A stretch of 40,626 bases of DNA. It comes from a virus. The stretch is from the IMG/VR virus record IMGVR_UViG_3300017786_000035, positions 1-40,626 of that record, one strand, 5' to 3'. Made by a program: the position numbers and the translations under genes. The notes below the pieces were generated by a model. The model had not been told where the DNA came from. It did no database searches and saw only the letters and a program-made list of their open reading frames with translations. The first letter of the stretch is position 1, and each line of letters starts with the position of its first letter. Shown one piece after another: positions 21,882-28,820 of the stretch.

Positions 21882-23299
21882 TTTACAAAACCAAACCGCT
21901 AAAGCATCAGCAAGATGCAGTCGAACGATTCCATGACCAAGATTACGGTGCTCTGTTCTGTGAAATGGGTACAGGTAAGACCAAGATTGTCCTTGACATC
22001 TTACGTAACTCTACCGACCTGTTCGAGGCTGTAGTCATTGCACCCAATGGACTGCACCATAACTGGGCAATCAACGAGATACCTAAACACGTTGGCAGTT
22101 CAGACCTTGACCCTGTAGAAGTGTACTGCTGGAAAGGACCAATCAAGACTAAGAAAGGTAAACAAGAGTTTGGTAGATTTCTAAAGCCCGAGTCTTCTCG
22201 TATCTTTCTAATCAATGTCGAAGCCCTCCGTACTTCGTCGGGCTTCGAAACTACGTCTGCGTTCCTTGAGACCTGTGTTGGTCTTAAGCATATGATAATT
22301 GATGAATCTACTTGCATCAAAAATCCCAAAGCTTTGCAGACAAAACGTGTGCTTGACCTGTCAGCCTGTGTTGACCGTAGATGGGTGCTCAACGGTACAC
22401 CAATTACCCAGAGCCCGTTGGACTTGTTTACACAATGTCGATTCCTAAGCAAGAACGCTATACCTTTCAACACCTACACGGCATTCAAACACTCATTTGC
22501 TATTGAGACAGTAGTCACAATGGGCAGTCGAGCGTTCCGTAAGGTAATTGGATACCAGAACCTAGAACAACTTACCAAGTTACTAGAACCATTCACACTA
22601 AGAATTGAGAAAAAAGATTGTCTCGATCTCCCCAACAAAACCTTCATGCAGCACGCTATTGAACTTACTCCCAAGCAACAGCGTGTATACGATAGCATGA
22701 AGAACGATTGTCTAGCACTGCTGGACAGTGGAGAACTCGTCACCTCCACCTTAGCCTTGACTAAGATTGTAAAGTTACACCAGATACTTACTGGCTTCGT
22801 GACTGACGACGACGGTACAGAACACGCCATTGAAAACAACAGAATAGCTGCACTCATGCAAATTGCTGAGACTACCCAGCCTCTGGTTGTGTTCTGTGCC
22901 TATAAATTTAACATCAAACAGATCAAAGAAGAGCTGACTAAGCGATTCCCAGAGAAAACCATTGCAGAGTATCACGGTGACGTATCTGACCGTGTACGTA
23001 ATCAATCTGTACAGGACTTTCAAAATGGTAACGCTGACTTCTTCCTAGCCACTTCAGCTGGTGCTAAGGGGTTGACATTACACCGTGCATCCACAATGGT
23101 ATATTACTCAAACAACTACAGTCTTGAAACACGATTACAGAGTCAAGACCGCATCCACCGTATCGGTCAAGAAAAGAAATGCACGTATATTGATCTCGTT
23201 GTGCCTCAAACAGTTGACGATGCCATTCTTAAACGTCTTGAGGAAAAGAAAGAACTTTCTAGCATGGTGCTAGACGACTTAATTCAAATTATTAAATGA
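21878..23299 (+). CDS. SNF2-like SF2 ATPase/helicase
   Basis: A 473-aa protein with Walker A GTGKT at 31-35, motif Ib 'IAPNGLHHNWAINEI', motif II IDESTCIKNP (DEST at 142-145) and motif III LNGTPI. It ends with motif VI QDRIHRIGQ (~422-430), the signature of SNF2 translocases. The compact size, without chromatin domains, is usual in phages. It may remodel DNA-protein complexes or drive branch migration during replication. It is coupled by ATGA overlaps to both neighbours. Confidence 0.88.
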   Translation: MIYKTKPLKHQQDAVERFHDQDYGALFCEMGTGKTKIVLDILRNSTDLFEAVVIAPNGLHHNWAINEIPKHVGSSDLDPVEVYCWKGPIKTKKGKQEFGRFLKPESSRIFLINVEALRTSSGFETTSAFLETCVGLKHMIIDESTCIKNPKALQTKRVLDLSACVDRRWVLNGTPITQSPLDLFTQCRFLSKNAIPFNTYTAFKHSFAIETVVTMGSRAFRKVIGYQNLEQLTKLLEPFTLRIEKKDCLDLPNKTFMQHAIELTPKQQRVYDSMKNDCLALLDSGELVTSTLALTKIVKLHQILTGFVTDDDGTEHAIENNRIAALMQIAETTQPLVVFCAYKFNIKQIKEELTKRFPEKTIAEYHGDVSDRVRNQSVQDFQNGNADFFLATSAGAKGLTLHRASTMVYYSNNYSLETRLQSQDRIHRIGQEKKCTYIDLVVPQTVDDAILKRLEEKKELSSMVLDDLIQIIK

Positions 23300-23499
23300 A
23301 TAAAATACCTGCAACAAACCGTTCCATGTTCGACCAATCTGAACACAAGATTCTTGAGCGTGGATTACATACAATGACCGTAGCTTGTGACGCACTAAGC
23401 GATCAAGTAGACTTACTTAAAAAAGAAATTCAACAACTTATAGCTGATAACTCTCAACTTAAACACGAACTAGCACGACATAAGGAACTTATATCATGA
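23296..23499 (+). CDS. Small coiled-coil protein (67 aa)
   Basis: A 67-aa protein whose second half is a heptad-rich coiled coil (LSDQVDLLKKEIQQLIADNS then QLKHELARHKELI). It overlaps the SNF2-like gene and the phosphoesterase gene by 4 nt each, so it is probably a stoichiometric partner of one of them. No family assigned. Confidence 0.65.
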   Translation: MNKIPATNRSMFDQSEHKILERGLHTMTVACDALSDQVDLLKKEIQQLIADNSQLKHELARHKELIS

Positions 23500-24461
23500 A
23501 AAAAGTAGACGTAGTTAAAAATTATATAGAAAAGTATCCCGAGCATGGCAATATGACTATTGCTAAGCTAATTGTAAAAGAACATCCCAATCTATACCCA
23601 ACTTTAGAATCAGCAAGAAGTGGTGTACGTTATGCACGTGGCAATCACGGCAATACTAAACGTAGTCAAGCATCTCACCCACGACCTAATGGTAAGGCTG
23701 GTGAATACAAGATACCAAAGTCTCTAGTACCCAAGAAACGCATTGTACACATCCCAGACGGCAAGACACTGTTGTTATCGGACATACACCTACCATACCA
23801 CGACATAGACGCTCTAGAGTGTGCTCTGGCTCACGGAGAAGGTGCTGACAATGTTATACTAAACGGTGATACTGTAGACTTCTACGCTACCAGTCGTTGG
23901 GAAACTGACCCTGACAATCGTGACCTAGCTGGTGAACTGCAAGCAAGTCGTCAGTTTCTTATGCATCTACGGGAACGATTCCCCGATGCCAATATATACT
24001 TCAAGATTGGCAACCACGAAGAACGCTGGGAGAAGTTCCTGTGGCGTAAAGCTCCCGAACTGTGCGGTGTACCTGACTTCAAACTTGAAAAACTACTACG
24101 CTTTGATGACCTTGACATCCAAGAGATCGGTGGTCGGCAACTTACAAAAGCTGGTGGTCTATGGATTATACACGGACACGAGTTCTTCAATACCTTTGAC
24201 CCTGTAAACTTTGCACGTACTCTACAAGTCAAGACTGGTGTCTGCACTATTGCAGGACACAAACACAAAACAAGCCAGCACTCTGTCAAATCTATGGACA
24301 GTAATACTGTAGCTTGTTGGTCAGTCGGTTGCCTGTGTGACCTTGAGCCTGACTACATGCCAGTCAACCAATGGAACTTAGGCTTTGCTGAGATTACCCA
24401 CAAGGGTAAGAAGTTTGAGGTAAATAACTACCGTATCATTGACGGAGTAGCTTATCGCTAA
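23496..24461 (+). CDS. Calcineurin-like metallophosphoesterase
   Basis: A 321-aa protein. The N-terminal ~55 residues form a helical domain like those of phage DNA-binding phosphoesterases (IAKLIVKEHPNLYPTLESAR). The catalytic core then shows all metal motifs in order: SDIHLPYHD (Asp96, His98), NGDTVDF (Asp125), GNHEE (Asn173, His174), IHGHE (226-228) and GHKH (254-257). A nuclease role on DNA ends, SbcD/Mre11-like, is plausible from its place in the replication block; phosphatase activity on other substrates is possible. It is the last plus-strand gene and its stop overlaps the convergent adhesin gene by 4 nt. Confidence 0.85.
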   Translation: MKKVDVVKNYIEKYPEHGNMTIAKLIVKEHPNLYPTLESARSGVRYARGNHGNTKRSQASHPRPNGKAGEYKIPKSLVPKKRIVHIPDGKTLLLSDIHLPYHDIDALECALAHGEGADNVILNGDTVDFYATSRWETDPDNRDLAGELQASRQFLMHLRERFPDANIYFKIGNHEERWEKFLWRKAPELCGVPDFKLEKLLRFDDLDIQEIGGRQLTKAGGLWIIHGHEFFNTFDPVNFARTLQVKTGVCTIAGHKHKTSQHSVKSMDSNTVACWSVGCLCDLEPDYMPVNQWNLGFAEITHKGKKFEVNNYRIIDGVAYR

Positions 24462-25111
24462 CCAATCTTCAAAATACTTAGCGAAACATTTTGATAGTTA
24501 ACTGAAGTAGCTGGTTCCTCATCCGCAAATATATCTACTGTTTGAGAAGATCCACTGGTTATAACAGTTGTATGTGATACACTAACATACTGAGTAAGAC
24601 TACCTGTTTCATTTACTATAGAGGATGCTATAGCTGACCCATTGTGACGTAAACTAATAGTGTAATAATCAGCAGCACTACCATCCTCCTCAGCAAAAGA
24701 ACCGCTAAAAGCTACCAAATACGTACCTGCGCCCAACGTAACCGTACCACTACTTACAGACCCAATATTACTTGAGTCAAGAGCTTCGGTAACGGGTATA
24801 ACAGTGTCAGCAGCTGTACTCCCAGAAGCTTTTGTATAAGAAGCAACCTTAACTCCTGAAGCAGTAACAGCAGCATTTACAGCTGCACTAGTAGGAATAC
24901 TGGTATCATTGTCTGTAGCAGCAATGCCAGTACTTTCAACGGTTACGGTTTTGCCAGCTAAGTCGCCAAGCTGTGTACCAACGTAGTCAAAAACACCGTC
25001 ACTAGTAACCATGTTTGCTGATCCATTAGTCGGTGTGGTATCAGCACCCACAACAGCCTGTATGGCTGTATCTACTTGAGACGCTGTATTTGTTAGATTA
25101 AATGTACTCAT
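24458..25111 (-). CDS. Tail adhesin with TNF/C1q-like C-terminal domain
   Basis: A 217-aa Ser/Thr/Ala-rich protein. Residues ~1-90 look like a trimeric fibre shaft (MSTFNLTNTASQVDTAIQAV then VTSDGVFDYVGTQLG). Residues ~90-217 show alternating beta strands with GTVTLGAGTYLVAFSGSFAE and YYTISLRHNGSAI, typical of TNF/C1q-like jelly rolls that bind receptors. It is the last gene of the leftward block. With the LamG-like protein it is one of two receptor-binding candidates. No terminator is visible at its end. Confidence 0.6.
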   Translation of the reverse strand: MSTFNLTNTASQVDTAIQAVVGADTTPTNGSANMVTSDGVFDYVGTQLGDLAGKTVTVESTGIAATDNDTSIPTSAAVNAAVTASGVKVASYTKASGSTAADTVIPVTEALDSSNIGSVSSGTVTLGAGTYLVAFSGSFAEEDGSAADYYTISLRHNGSAIASSIVNETGSLTQYVSVSHTTVITSGSSQTVDIFADEEPATSVNYQNVSLSILKIG

Positions 25112-25120
25112 AATTCTGTA

Positions 25121-25360
25121 TTAACATTTCCACTTGCGTAATGCAAGTGCTTTTCGGGTAGGACGACCTTTGCTGTCTTTCATCGGACCCTTGACTCCGC
25201 CCATACGAGCACAGAACGACTTGCGTCGTCCAGCAGCCTTAGACCCACGTTTAACCTTACCAGTTACAGGAGCCTTTAGGTTGGCTCCTTCTTTGGCTTT
25301 AAAGTAGCGACGACCAGCGGCTGTTAAGCCGCCAGTCTTACTCTTGTGTTCTTTTCTCAT
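25121..25360 (-). CDS. Small basic protein (DUF6321-like)
   Basis: A 79-aa protein, very rich in Lys/Arg: 'GLTAAGRRYFKAKEGANLKAPV' then 'GRRKSFCARMGGVKGPMKDS' and 'GRPTRKALALRKWKC'. This pattern recurs in marine phages and large viruses and resembles DUF6321. Biochemical role unknown. The charge suggests DNA or peptidoglycan/membrane binding or virion DNA condensation. It overlaps the upstream basic gene by 4 nt. Confidence 0.65.
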   Translation of the reverse strand: MRKEHKSKTGGLTAAGRRYFKAKEGANLKAPVTGKVKRGSKAAGRRKSFCARMGGVKGPMKDSKGRPTRKALALRKWKC

Positions 25361-25629
25361 TTACCTTTGTTAAGTTTTTTCATTAACTTATTAGCTGATT
25401 CTGGATCAGGTTTTTTTCTTGCAAAAGGTAAGGTAGCTTGTTTTTTAATAAACTTCTTACCTGCTTCTGTAGTCTTTCCAATCTTTTTTCCTTTTGGATC
25501 TTTATCATGAGCTTTAGTCCCACGAGGATCTGTAGCTCGCTTTACAAGAGCTTTAAATTTCTTTAAAGGCTTCTTTTTCTTAGATGGGCGACCTACTTGG
25601 CTACCGTATGTTCCTTTTCCTTCTGGCAT
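25357..25629 (-). CDS. Small lysine-rich protein (90 aa)
   Basis: A 90-aa protein with about one third Lys/Arg (GRPSKKKKPLKKFKALVKRA). 'TEAGKKFIKKQATLPFARKK' may relate to the neighbouring basic families. It begins after a TAATATTATT leader and overlaps the next gene by 4 nt. Possible histone-like or DNA-condensing role is inference from charge. Confidence 0.6.
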   Translation of the reverse strand: MPEGKGTYGSQVGRPSKKKKPLKKFKALVKRATDPRGTKAHDKDPKGKKIGKTTEAGKKFIKKQATLPFARKKPDPESANKLMKKLNKGK

Positions 25630-25662
25630 AATAATATTGGGTTTGATTTATTTGAGTTTGAT

Positions 25663-25935
25663 TTATTTACGTTTAATAGCTTTAACACGTCTAGGTGCTC
25701 CAGATGGTTGACCTAAACGTTTCTTCTGTGAAATTCTACTCCGCTTTTGTGCGGTTGTAAGTTCTGATGCAGTAGCAGGGGTTTTTGAGCTTACACGCTT
25801 GGATGGTCTGCAATAGGGTGTGCCTCTTTTTTCGCCCCCTTGTCGTCCGCAGGGCTTCCCCGATCGGACATCTACCCATTTTTCCTTGAACCATCTTTTC
25901 AGGTTCATTCCTGACTGTGTCTTCCTTACCGCCAT
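25663..25935 (-). CDS. Small basic protein (DUF5872-like)
   Basis: A 90-aa protein: 'MNLKRWFKEKWVDVRSGKPCG' then 'GTPYCRPSKRVSSKTPATAS' and a basic tail. The 'W.DVRSGKPCGR' and 'YCRP' blocks are shared by a family I recall as DUF5872. Two Cys could bind a metal. ATG 25935 follows the previous stop directly (TGA-ATG). A frame 25736-25939 over the same DNA is a shadow. Confidence 0.65.
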   Translation of the reverse strand: MAVRKTQSGMNLKRWFKEKWVDVRSGKPCGRQGGEKRGTPYCRPSKRVSSKTPATASELTTAQKRSRISQKKRLGQPSGAPRRVKAIKRK

Positions 25936-26085
25936 TCACTTCCTCCTTGCTTTCATCTTCTTACCTCCAGTGCCGTAGTTAGCAGCACCTTTCTTACGAC
26001 ACTTAGCAATAGCTCCGCTTGCATAGGCAGAGGGGAATACACGGTAACGTGCTTTTACTTTATAATAACATGCGTCTTTAGGCAT
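25936..26085 (-). CDS. Small basic protein (49 aa)
   Basis: A 49-aa protein, MPKDACYYKVKARYRVFPSA then YASGAIAKCRKKGAANYG, ending GGKKMKARRK. The 'KVKARY.VFPSAYASGAIAKCRK' block is a recurrent marine-phage motif related to the DUF5872 neighbourhood. The start overlaps the preceding stop (TAATG) and the stop abuts the next ATG, so it is coupled on both sides. Confidence 0.65.
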   Translation of the reverse strand: MPKDACYYKVKARYRVFPSAYASGAIAKCRKKGAANYGTGGKKMKARRK

Positions 26086-26240
26086 TACTTCTTTCTTTTG
26101 TTATGGAAGTCAAAGAGAACTTTAACCTTCTCAGTCAGGCTTTCAATATTGTAGTGCATCTTTGCAAGCACAATAACTAAGCCAATAAAACCAATAAACA
26201 CAGGCGTCAGCGTAGATATAACTTGCATAAGATCGCTCAT
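26085..26240 (-). CDS. Small membrane protein with charged tail (51 aa)
   Basis: A 51-aa protein with one hydrophobic span (LTPVFIGFIGLVIVLAKM, residues ~11-28) and a basic C-terminal helix (LTEKVKVLFDFHNKRKK). It is coupled by ATGA/TAATG overlaps to its neighbours. Topology fits a holin-associated or inner-membrane spanin-like protein, but no lipobox or partner is evident. Confidence 0.55.
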   Translation of the reverse strand: MSDLMQVISTLTPVFIGFIGLVIVLAKMHYNIESLTEKVKVLFDFHNKRKK

Positions 26241-26641
26241 TTAACTTGAGATGATCCAAAATAGAAGCCGACAATAGCTAGTGCTGTCTGCCGTACTTCT
26301 GGTAAAATTACGTAACCCGTTACAGTTTCCCACTTAGCTCCCTTGAACAAACCGAACAAGAAACTAGTATCTTTCTGTACACTGACTCCAAAGTCTGTAA
26401 ATGCCAACACGAATGGTGCTGCAATAACTGCAAACATTGTACTAACTACAATAAAACGTCTTATCCACGCTCCACTCTCACCGCCACGCTTATTAGCAGC
26501 ATCCGCAGATGCATCGGCAACCTGTTGTTTCTTAATCGTCTGTTCAAACAAACGAGCTTGGTTTTGTGCTTGAGCAGCCATAAACTTCATAATGAAGCCA
26601 CTGACTCCTCCGCCCAACATTGCTATAAGTTCTGGTGTCAT
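26237..26641 (-). CDS. Holin-like membrane protein (134 aa)
   Basis: A 134-aa protein with an N-terminal hydrophobic segment (IAMLGGGVSGFIMKFMAAQA) and a polar helical linker (KKQQVADASADAANKRGG). It has a strong span (FIVVSTMFAVIAAPFVLAFT, residues ~64-83) and a C-terminal amphipathic/hydrophobic segment. This matches a three-span phage membrane protein often annotated as holin. The endolysin is in the other transcription block, so the lysis genes are split. The start overlaps the previous stop (ATGA). Confidence 0.6.
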   Translation of the reverse strand: MTPELIAMLGGGVSGFIMKFMAAQAQNQARLFEQTIKKQQVADASADAANKRGGESGAWIRRFIVVSTMFAVIAAPFVLAFTDFGVSVQKDTSFLFGLFKGAKWETVTGYVILPEVRQTALAIVGFYFGSSQVK

Positions 26642-26802
26642 TTGTTTAGTAGTTCCTTAATTACTTTTATCGCTGAAGATGCCATGTAAACAAAGGTAGC
26701 TACACCAACAGCAAAACCAAGTACCTCATTCACAGGTGTAAGCTCAATAGTAGCAAAGAAGCCAAACATTCCGATAAAAGACCTGTAAATTATATCATCC
26801 AT
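26638..26802 (-). CDS. Small two-span membrane protein (54 aa)
   Basis: A 54-aa protein (MDDIIYRSFIGMFGFFATIE..., then VLGFAVGVATFVYMASSAIK) with two hydrophobic stretches and a Lys-rich end. It is coupled to both neighbours (TAATG upstream, ATGA downstream). It could be a holin, an antiholin or a tail-associated membrane peptide; context favours the lysis group. Confidence 0.6.
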   Translation of the reverse strand: MDDIIYRSFIGMFGFFATIELTPVNEVLGFAVGVATFVYMASSAIKVIKELLNK

Positions 26803-27044
26803 TATACTTCTAGGGTTGGGAATGTTACTGAGTTAACAATAGCTCCTTGTTCTTCTTCTGTAAGTGTGTAATCAGATACCTCTAATGCGTACTTAGCTGA
26901 ACCAACTAAAGGTTTTTTAGCAATCTTTGGATAAGTTATATACTTAGTGCCAGAACCAAAGCGATAAAAGGCTAGGTTTTGTGCCTGTCCTTCTGCCTCT
27001 GCTCTAGCAATTGCTTCTTCTTCTGTGGTATATAGTAAATACAT
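26802..27044 (-). CDS. Hypothetical protein after the LamG-like fibre (80 aa)
   Basis: An 80-aa protein beginning MYLLYTTEEEAIARAEAEGQ, with 'YRFGSGTKYITYPKIAKKPL' and 'YALEVSDYTLTEEEQGAIVN'. Small proteins of this pattern (short strand, E/A-rich helix, then 'Y.L.V..YtLteeE') commonly follow phage fibre genes and may be fibre chaperones or structural additions. Coupled to neighbours by one-base overlaps. Confidence 0.6.
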   Translation of the reverse strand: MYLLYTTEEEAIARAEAEGQAQNLAFYRFGSGTKYITYPKIAKKPLVGSAKYALEVSDYTLTEEEQGAIVNSVTFPTLEV

Positions 27045-28378
27045 TATGAAATGTCGTAGTACGTTTTGATGTTATTGTTTATGTCGGAAACGGATGCGGT
27101 TTGATCAGAAGCATAAACAATAATTTCTGATATGTTACCTCCCCAGTTACTCCCACCATTGTGACTTCCAATCCCACCTGCTGTTTGTGATGCATATAAG
27201 TCAACAGATGATACACTCACCTTCTCAACTCCATCAAGATATCCCTTTGCAGTTGAGCTACCCGCAACACCAGAAAACAAATGTTGTGCTTCATCGGTAT
27301 CAGCCGCACTTGCAAGCCTATTGGATGATGGTGCAAAATTTGCTCCATAACTAAAATACCAACCATTAGTAGTTCGTGTAGGTAGATACCAACGTCTATT
27401 ACCACCGCTTAACTTTGATAGGGCTAATCCAATTTGAGTACCTGATGAATAACCAATATTTTGAGAGACATTAAAAGAACTTGCACTATTGAGACTAGTT
27501 ACTACATCTGGTAAATCTAAATCATCATTTGATCCATCAAAAGAAATTGTAGTTCTTCCGTTTGGATCAACAAGTATGCTGCCACCAACAGCAATTCTTG
27601 GTTGCTCGCTTTGTGTGGGTTGGCTTGCATCGTTTCCGCTACCGCTTTGGTCGTACCAAGTAACGACATGAAGATCTGGGCTAGATGCTTCAGAAATAAA
27701 TGTACCAAGTGTTGTAGCAGCGGTGTCGCCTACGGATTTAGTTCCAGAAACTCCGTATTGTAACTGAAAACTTTCTGATCCAGAAGAGTTCTCAATAACA
27801 AAGGATACCGCATCAGCATTCAAAAGAAAGCTACCATTGAAAGAACCTGAGCTAGTTAAACTCAAGGGCGAACCACCAGTTGCAATGGAGTTGTCTGATT
27901 GTGCTGGGTACACACGCCAGTTACTTCCACTTACAAAATTTATATATCCAGCAAAAGCAACAGTAGTGCCAGAAGCAACTGTTTCTCCCATAGATATTTT
28001 AACTCTGTATGGGGTTCCGTATGTGCCGCCAATATTTAAACTACCTGCTGGGCTTAATGTTTCTGTACCAGCACTACCAGTAATTTTAGTCCAGCCAGTT
28101 CCTAAAGTTAATGCAGATGCAGGTTCATCATTTACATTCGTAATAGGTGAGCTATTGCTGATTGTGTTGTTAGAATCAAAAGCAACTTTGACCTCAACAC
28201 CATCTGTGCTTCTACGCACACGAACAGTGTGTTCTGGTGCATCCTTACTTAGTTTGCGTAATGAGTACGCAGCCGAAGCTCCAGTAAACGTGTCAAGAAG
28301 ACCTGTGAATCCAGCTCCTCCAGCCTTGGAAAAACGTCTGTCAAATCGGTGACTGAACGACTGTATTAATCCAGCCAT
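27044..28378 (-). CDS. Tail fibre / receptor-binding protein with LamG-like domain
   Basis: A 444-aa protein rich in Ser, Gly and Thr. The N-terminus carries 'TGASAAYSLRKLSKDAPEHT' and 'VRVRRSTDGVEV', a frequent virion-attachment opening. A middle beta-rich part follows. 'HVVTWYDQSGSGNDASQPTQ' and 'TISFDGSNDDLDLP' begin a concanavalin/LamG-like lectin fold, which ends with 'ISEIIVYASDQTASVSDINN', typical of that fold's last strands. It is predicted to bind host surface glycans. It starts one base inside the preceding stop. Confidence 0.75.
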   Translation of the reverse strand: MAGLIQSFSHRFDRRFSKAGGAGFTGLLDTFTGASAAYSLRKLSKDAPEHTVRVRRSTDGVEVKVAFDSNNTISNSSPITNVNDEPASALTLGTGWTKITGSAGTETLSPAGSLNIGGTYGTPYRVKISMGETVASGTTVAFAGYINFVSGSNWRVYPAQSDNSIATGGSPLSLTSSGSFNGSFLLNADAVSFVIENSSGSESFQLQYGVSGTKSVGDTAATTLGTFISEASSPDLHVVTWYDQSGSGNDASQPTQSEQPRIAVGGSILVDPNGRTTISFDGSNDDLDLPDVVTSLNSASSFNVSQNIGYSSGTQIGLALSKLSGGNRRWYLPTRTTNGWYFSYGANFAPSSNRLASAADTDEAQHLFSGVAGSSTAKGYLDGVEKVSVSSVDLYASQTAGGIGSHNGGSNWGGNISEIIVYASDQTASVSDINNNIKTYYDIS

Positions 28379-28677
28379 TAAGCATATCCATTTAACTGTG
28401 TAAGTGCAACAACAGAAGTTCCTCCGTTACCTAGCATCTTAGCAGTCTTAAACATACCTGCATATAACAGATAGTCACGATCTTTCTTTAGGATGTGTCC
28501 AACGCTTGCTGATGGAGTTGATCCATCAAATGTAATGTACAAGTCATTATCCTGTACATCAATAAACACAAGGTTTGTGTTGGTGTTAATACTAGGAGCA
28601 TCTACTACAGATCCTGTAGTAACGCTCAAGTTAGACATAGAGCCAACGACTCCAATATTTTTTGGTGTAGTGCTCAT
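28378..28677 (-). CDS. Hypothetical virion-associated protein (99 aa)
   Basis: A 99-aa protein, MSTTPKNIGVVGSMSNLSVT..., with a beta-rich core (LVFIDVQDNDLYITFDGSTP) and 'GHILKKDRDYLLYAGMFKTA'. The 'DLYITFDGSTPSASVGHIL' type sequence is common in small phage proteins located before fibre genes and may form a small beta-barrel adaptor. Function not established. Confidence 0.65.
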   Translation of the reverse strand: MSTTPKNIGVVGSMSNLSVTTGSVVDAPSINTNTNLVFIDVQDNDLYITFDGSTPSASVGHILKKDRDYLLYAGMFKTAKMLGNGGTSVVALTQLNGYA

Positions 28678-28679
28678 GT

Positions 28680-28781
28680 TTATGCGCTAGGATATTCAGC
28701 TGCAGTTTGACTTGCAGTCTGACTGTTGCTACCTGTATACTCTTTAGTGGTTTGAGATGTAGTTTGGGATGTGTTTGCCAT
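28680..28781 (-). CDS. Tiny tandem-repeat peptide (33 aa)
   Basis: A 33-aa frame starting at ATG 28781 (leader ACTTATT-ATG) and ending 3 bases before the next gene. Residues 5-15 (SQTTSQTTKEY) and 20-30 (SQTASQTAAEY) are two copies of an 11-residue repeat, composed only of small polar residues with a Tyr. No family known. The clean spacing to both neighbours and the start context support translation; a structural spacer peptide is a guess. Confidence 0.45.
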   Translation of the reverse strand: MANTSQTTSQTTKEYTGSNSQTASQTAAEYPSA

Positions 28782-28820
28782 AATAAGTCTTATATATAAG
28801 GGTTAATGTTTTGAGTCAAG

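Noticed and set aside
25936-25960. AGGAGG motif as a Shine-Dalgarno site before ATG 25935
   Set aside because: It falls in Lys/Arg codons (KARRK) of the upstream gene and is unique in a genome whose other starts lack such motifs, so it is probably coincidental.
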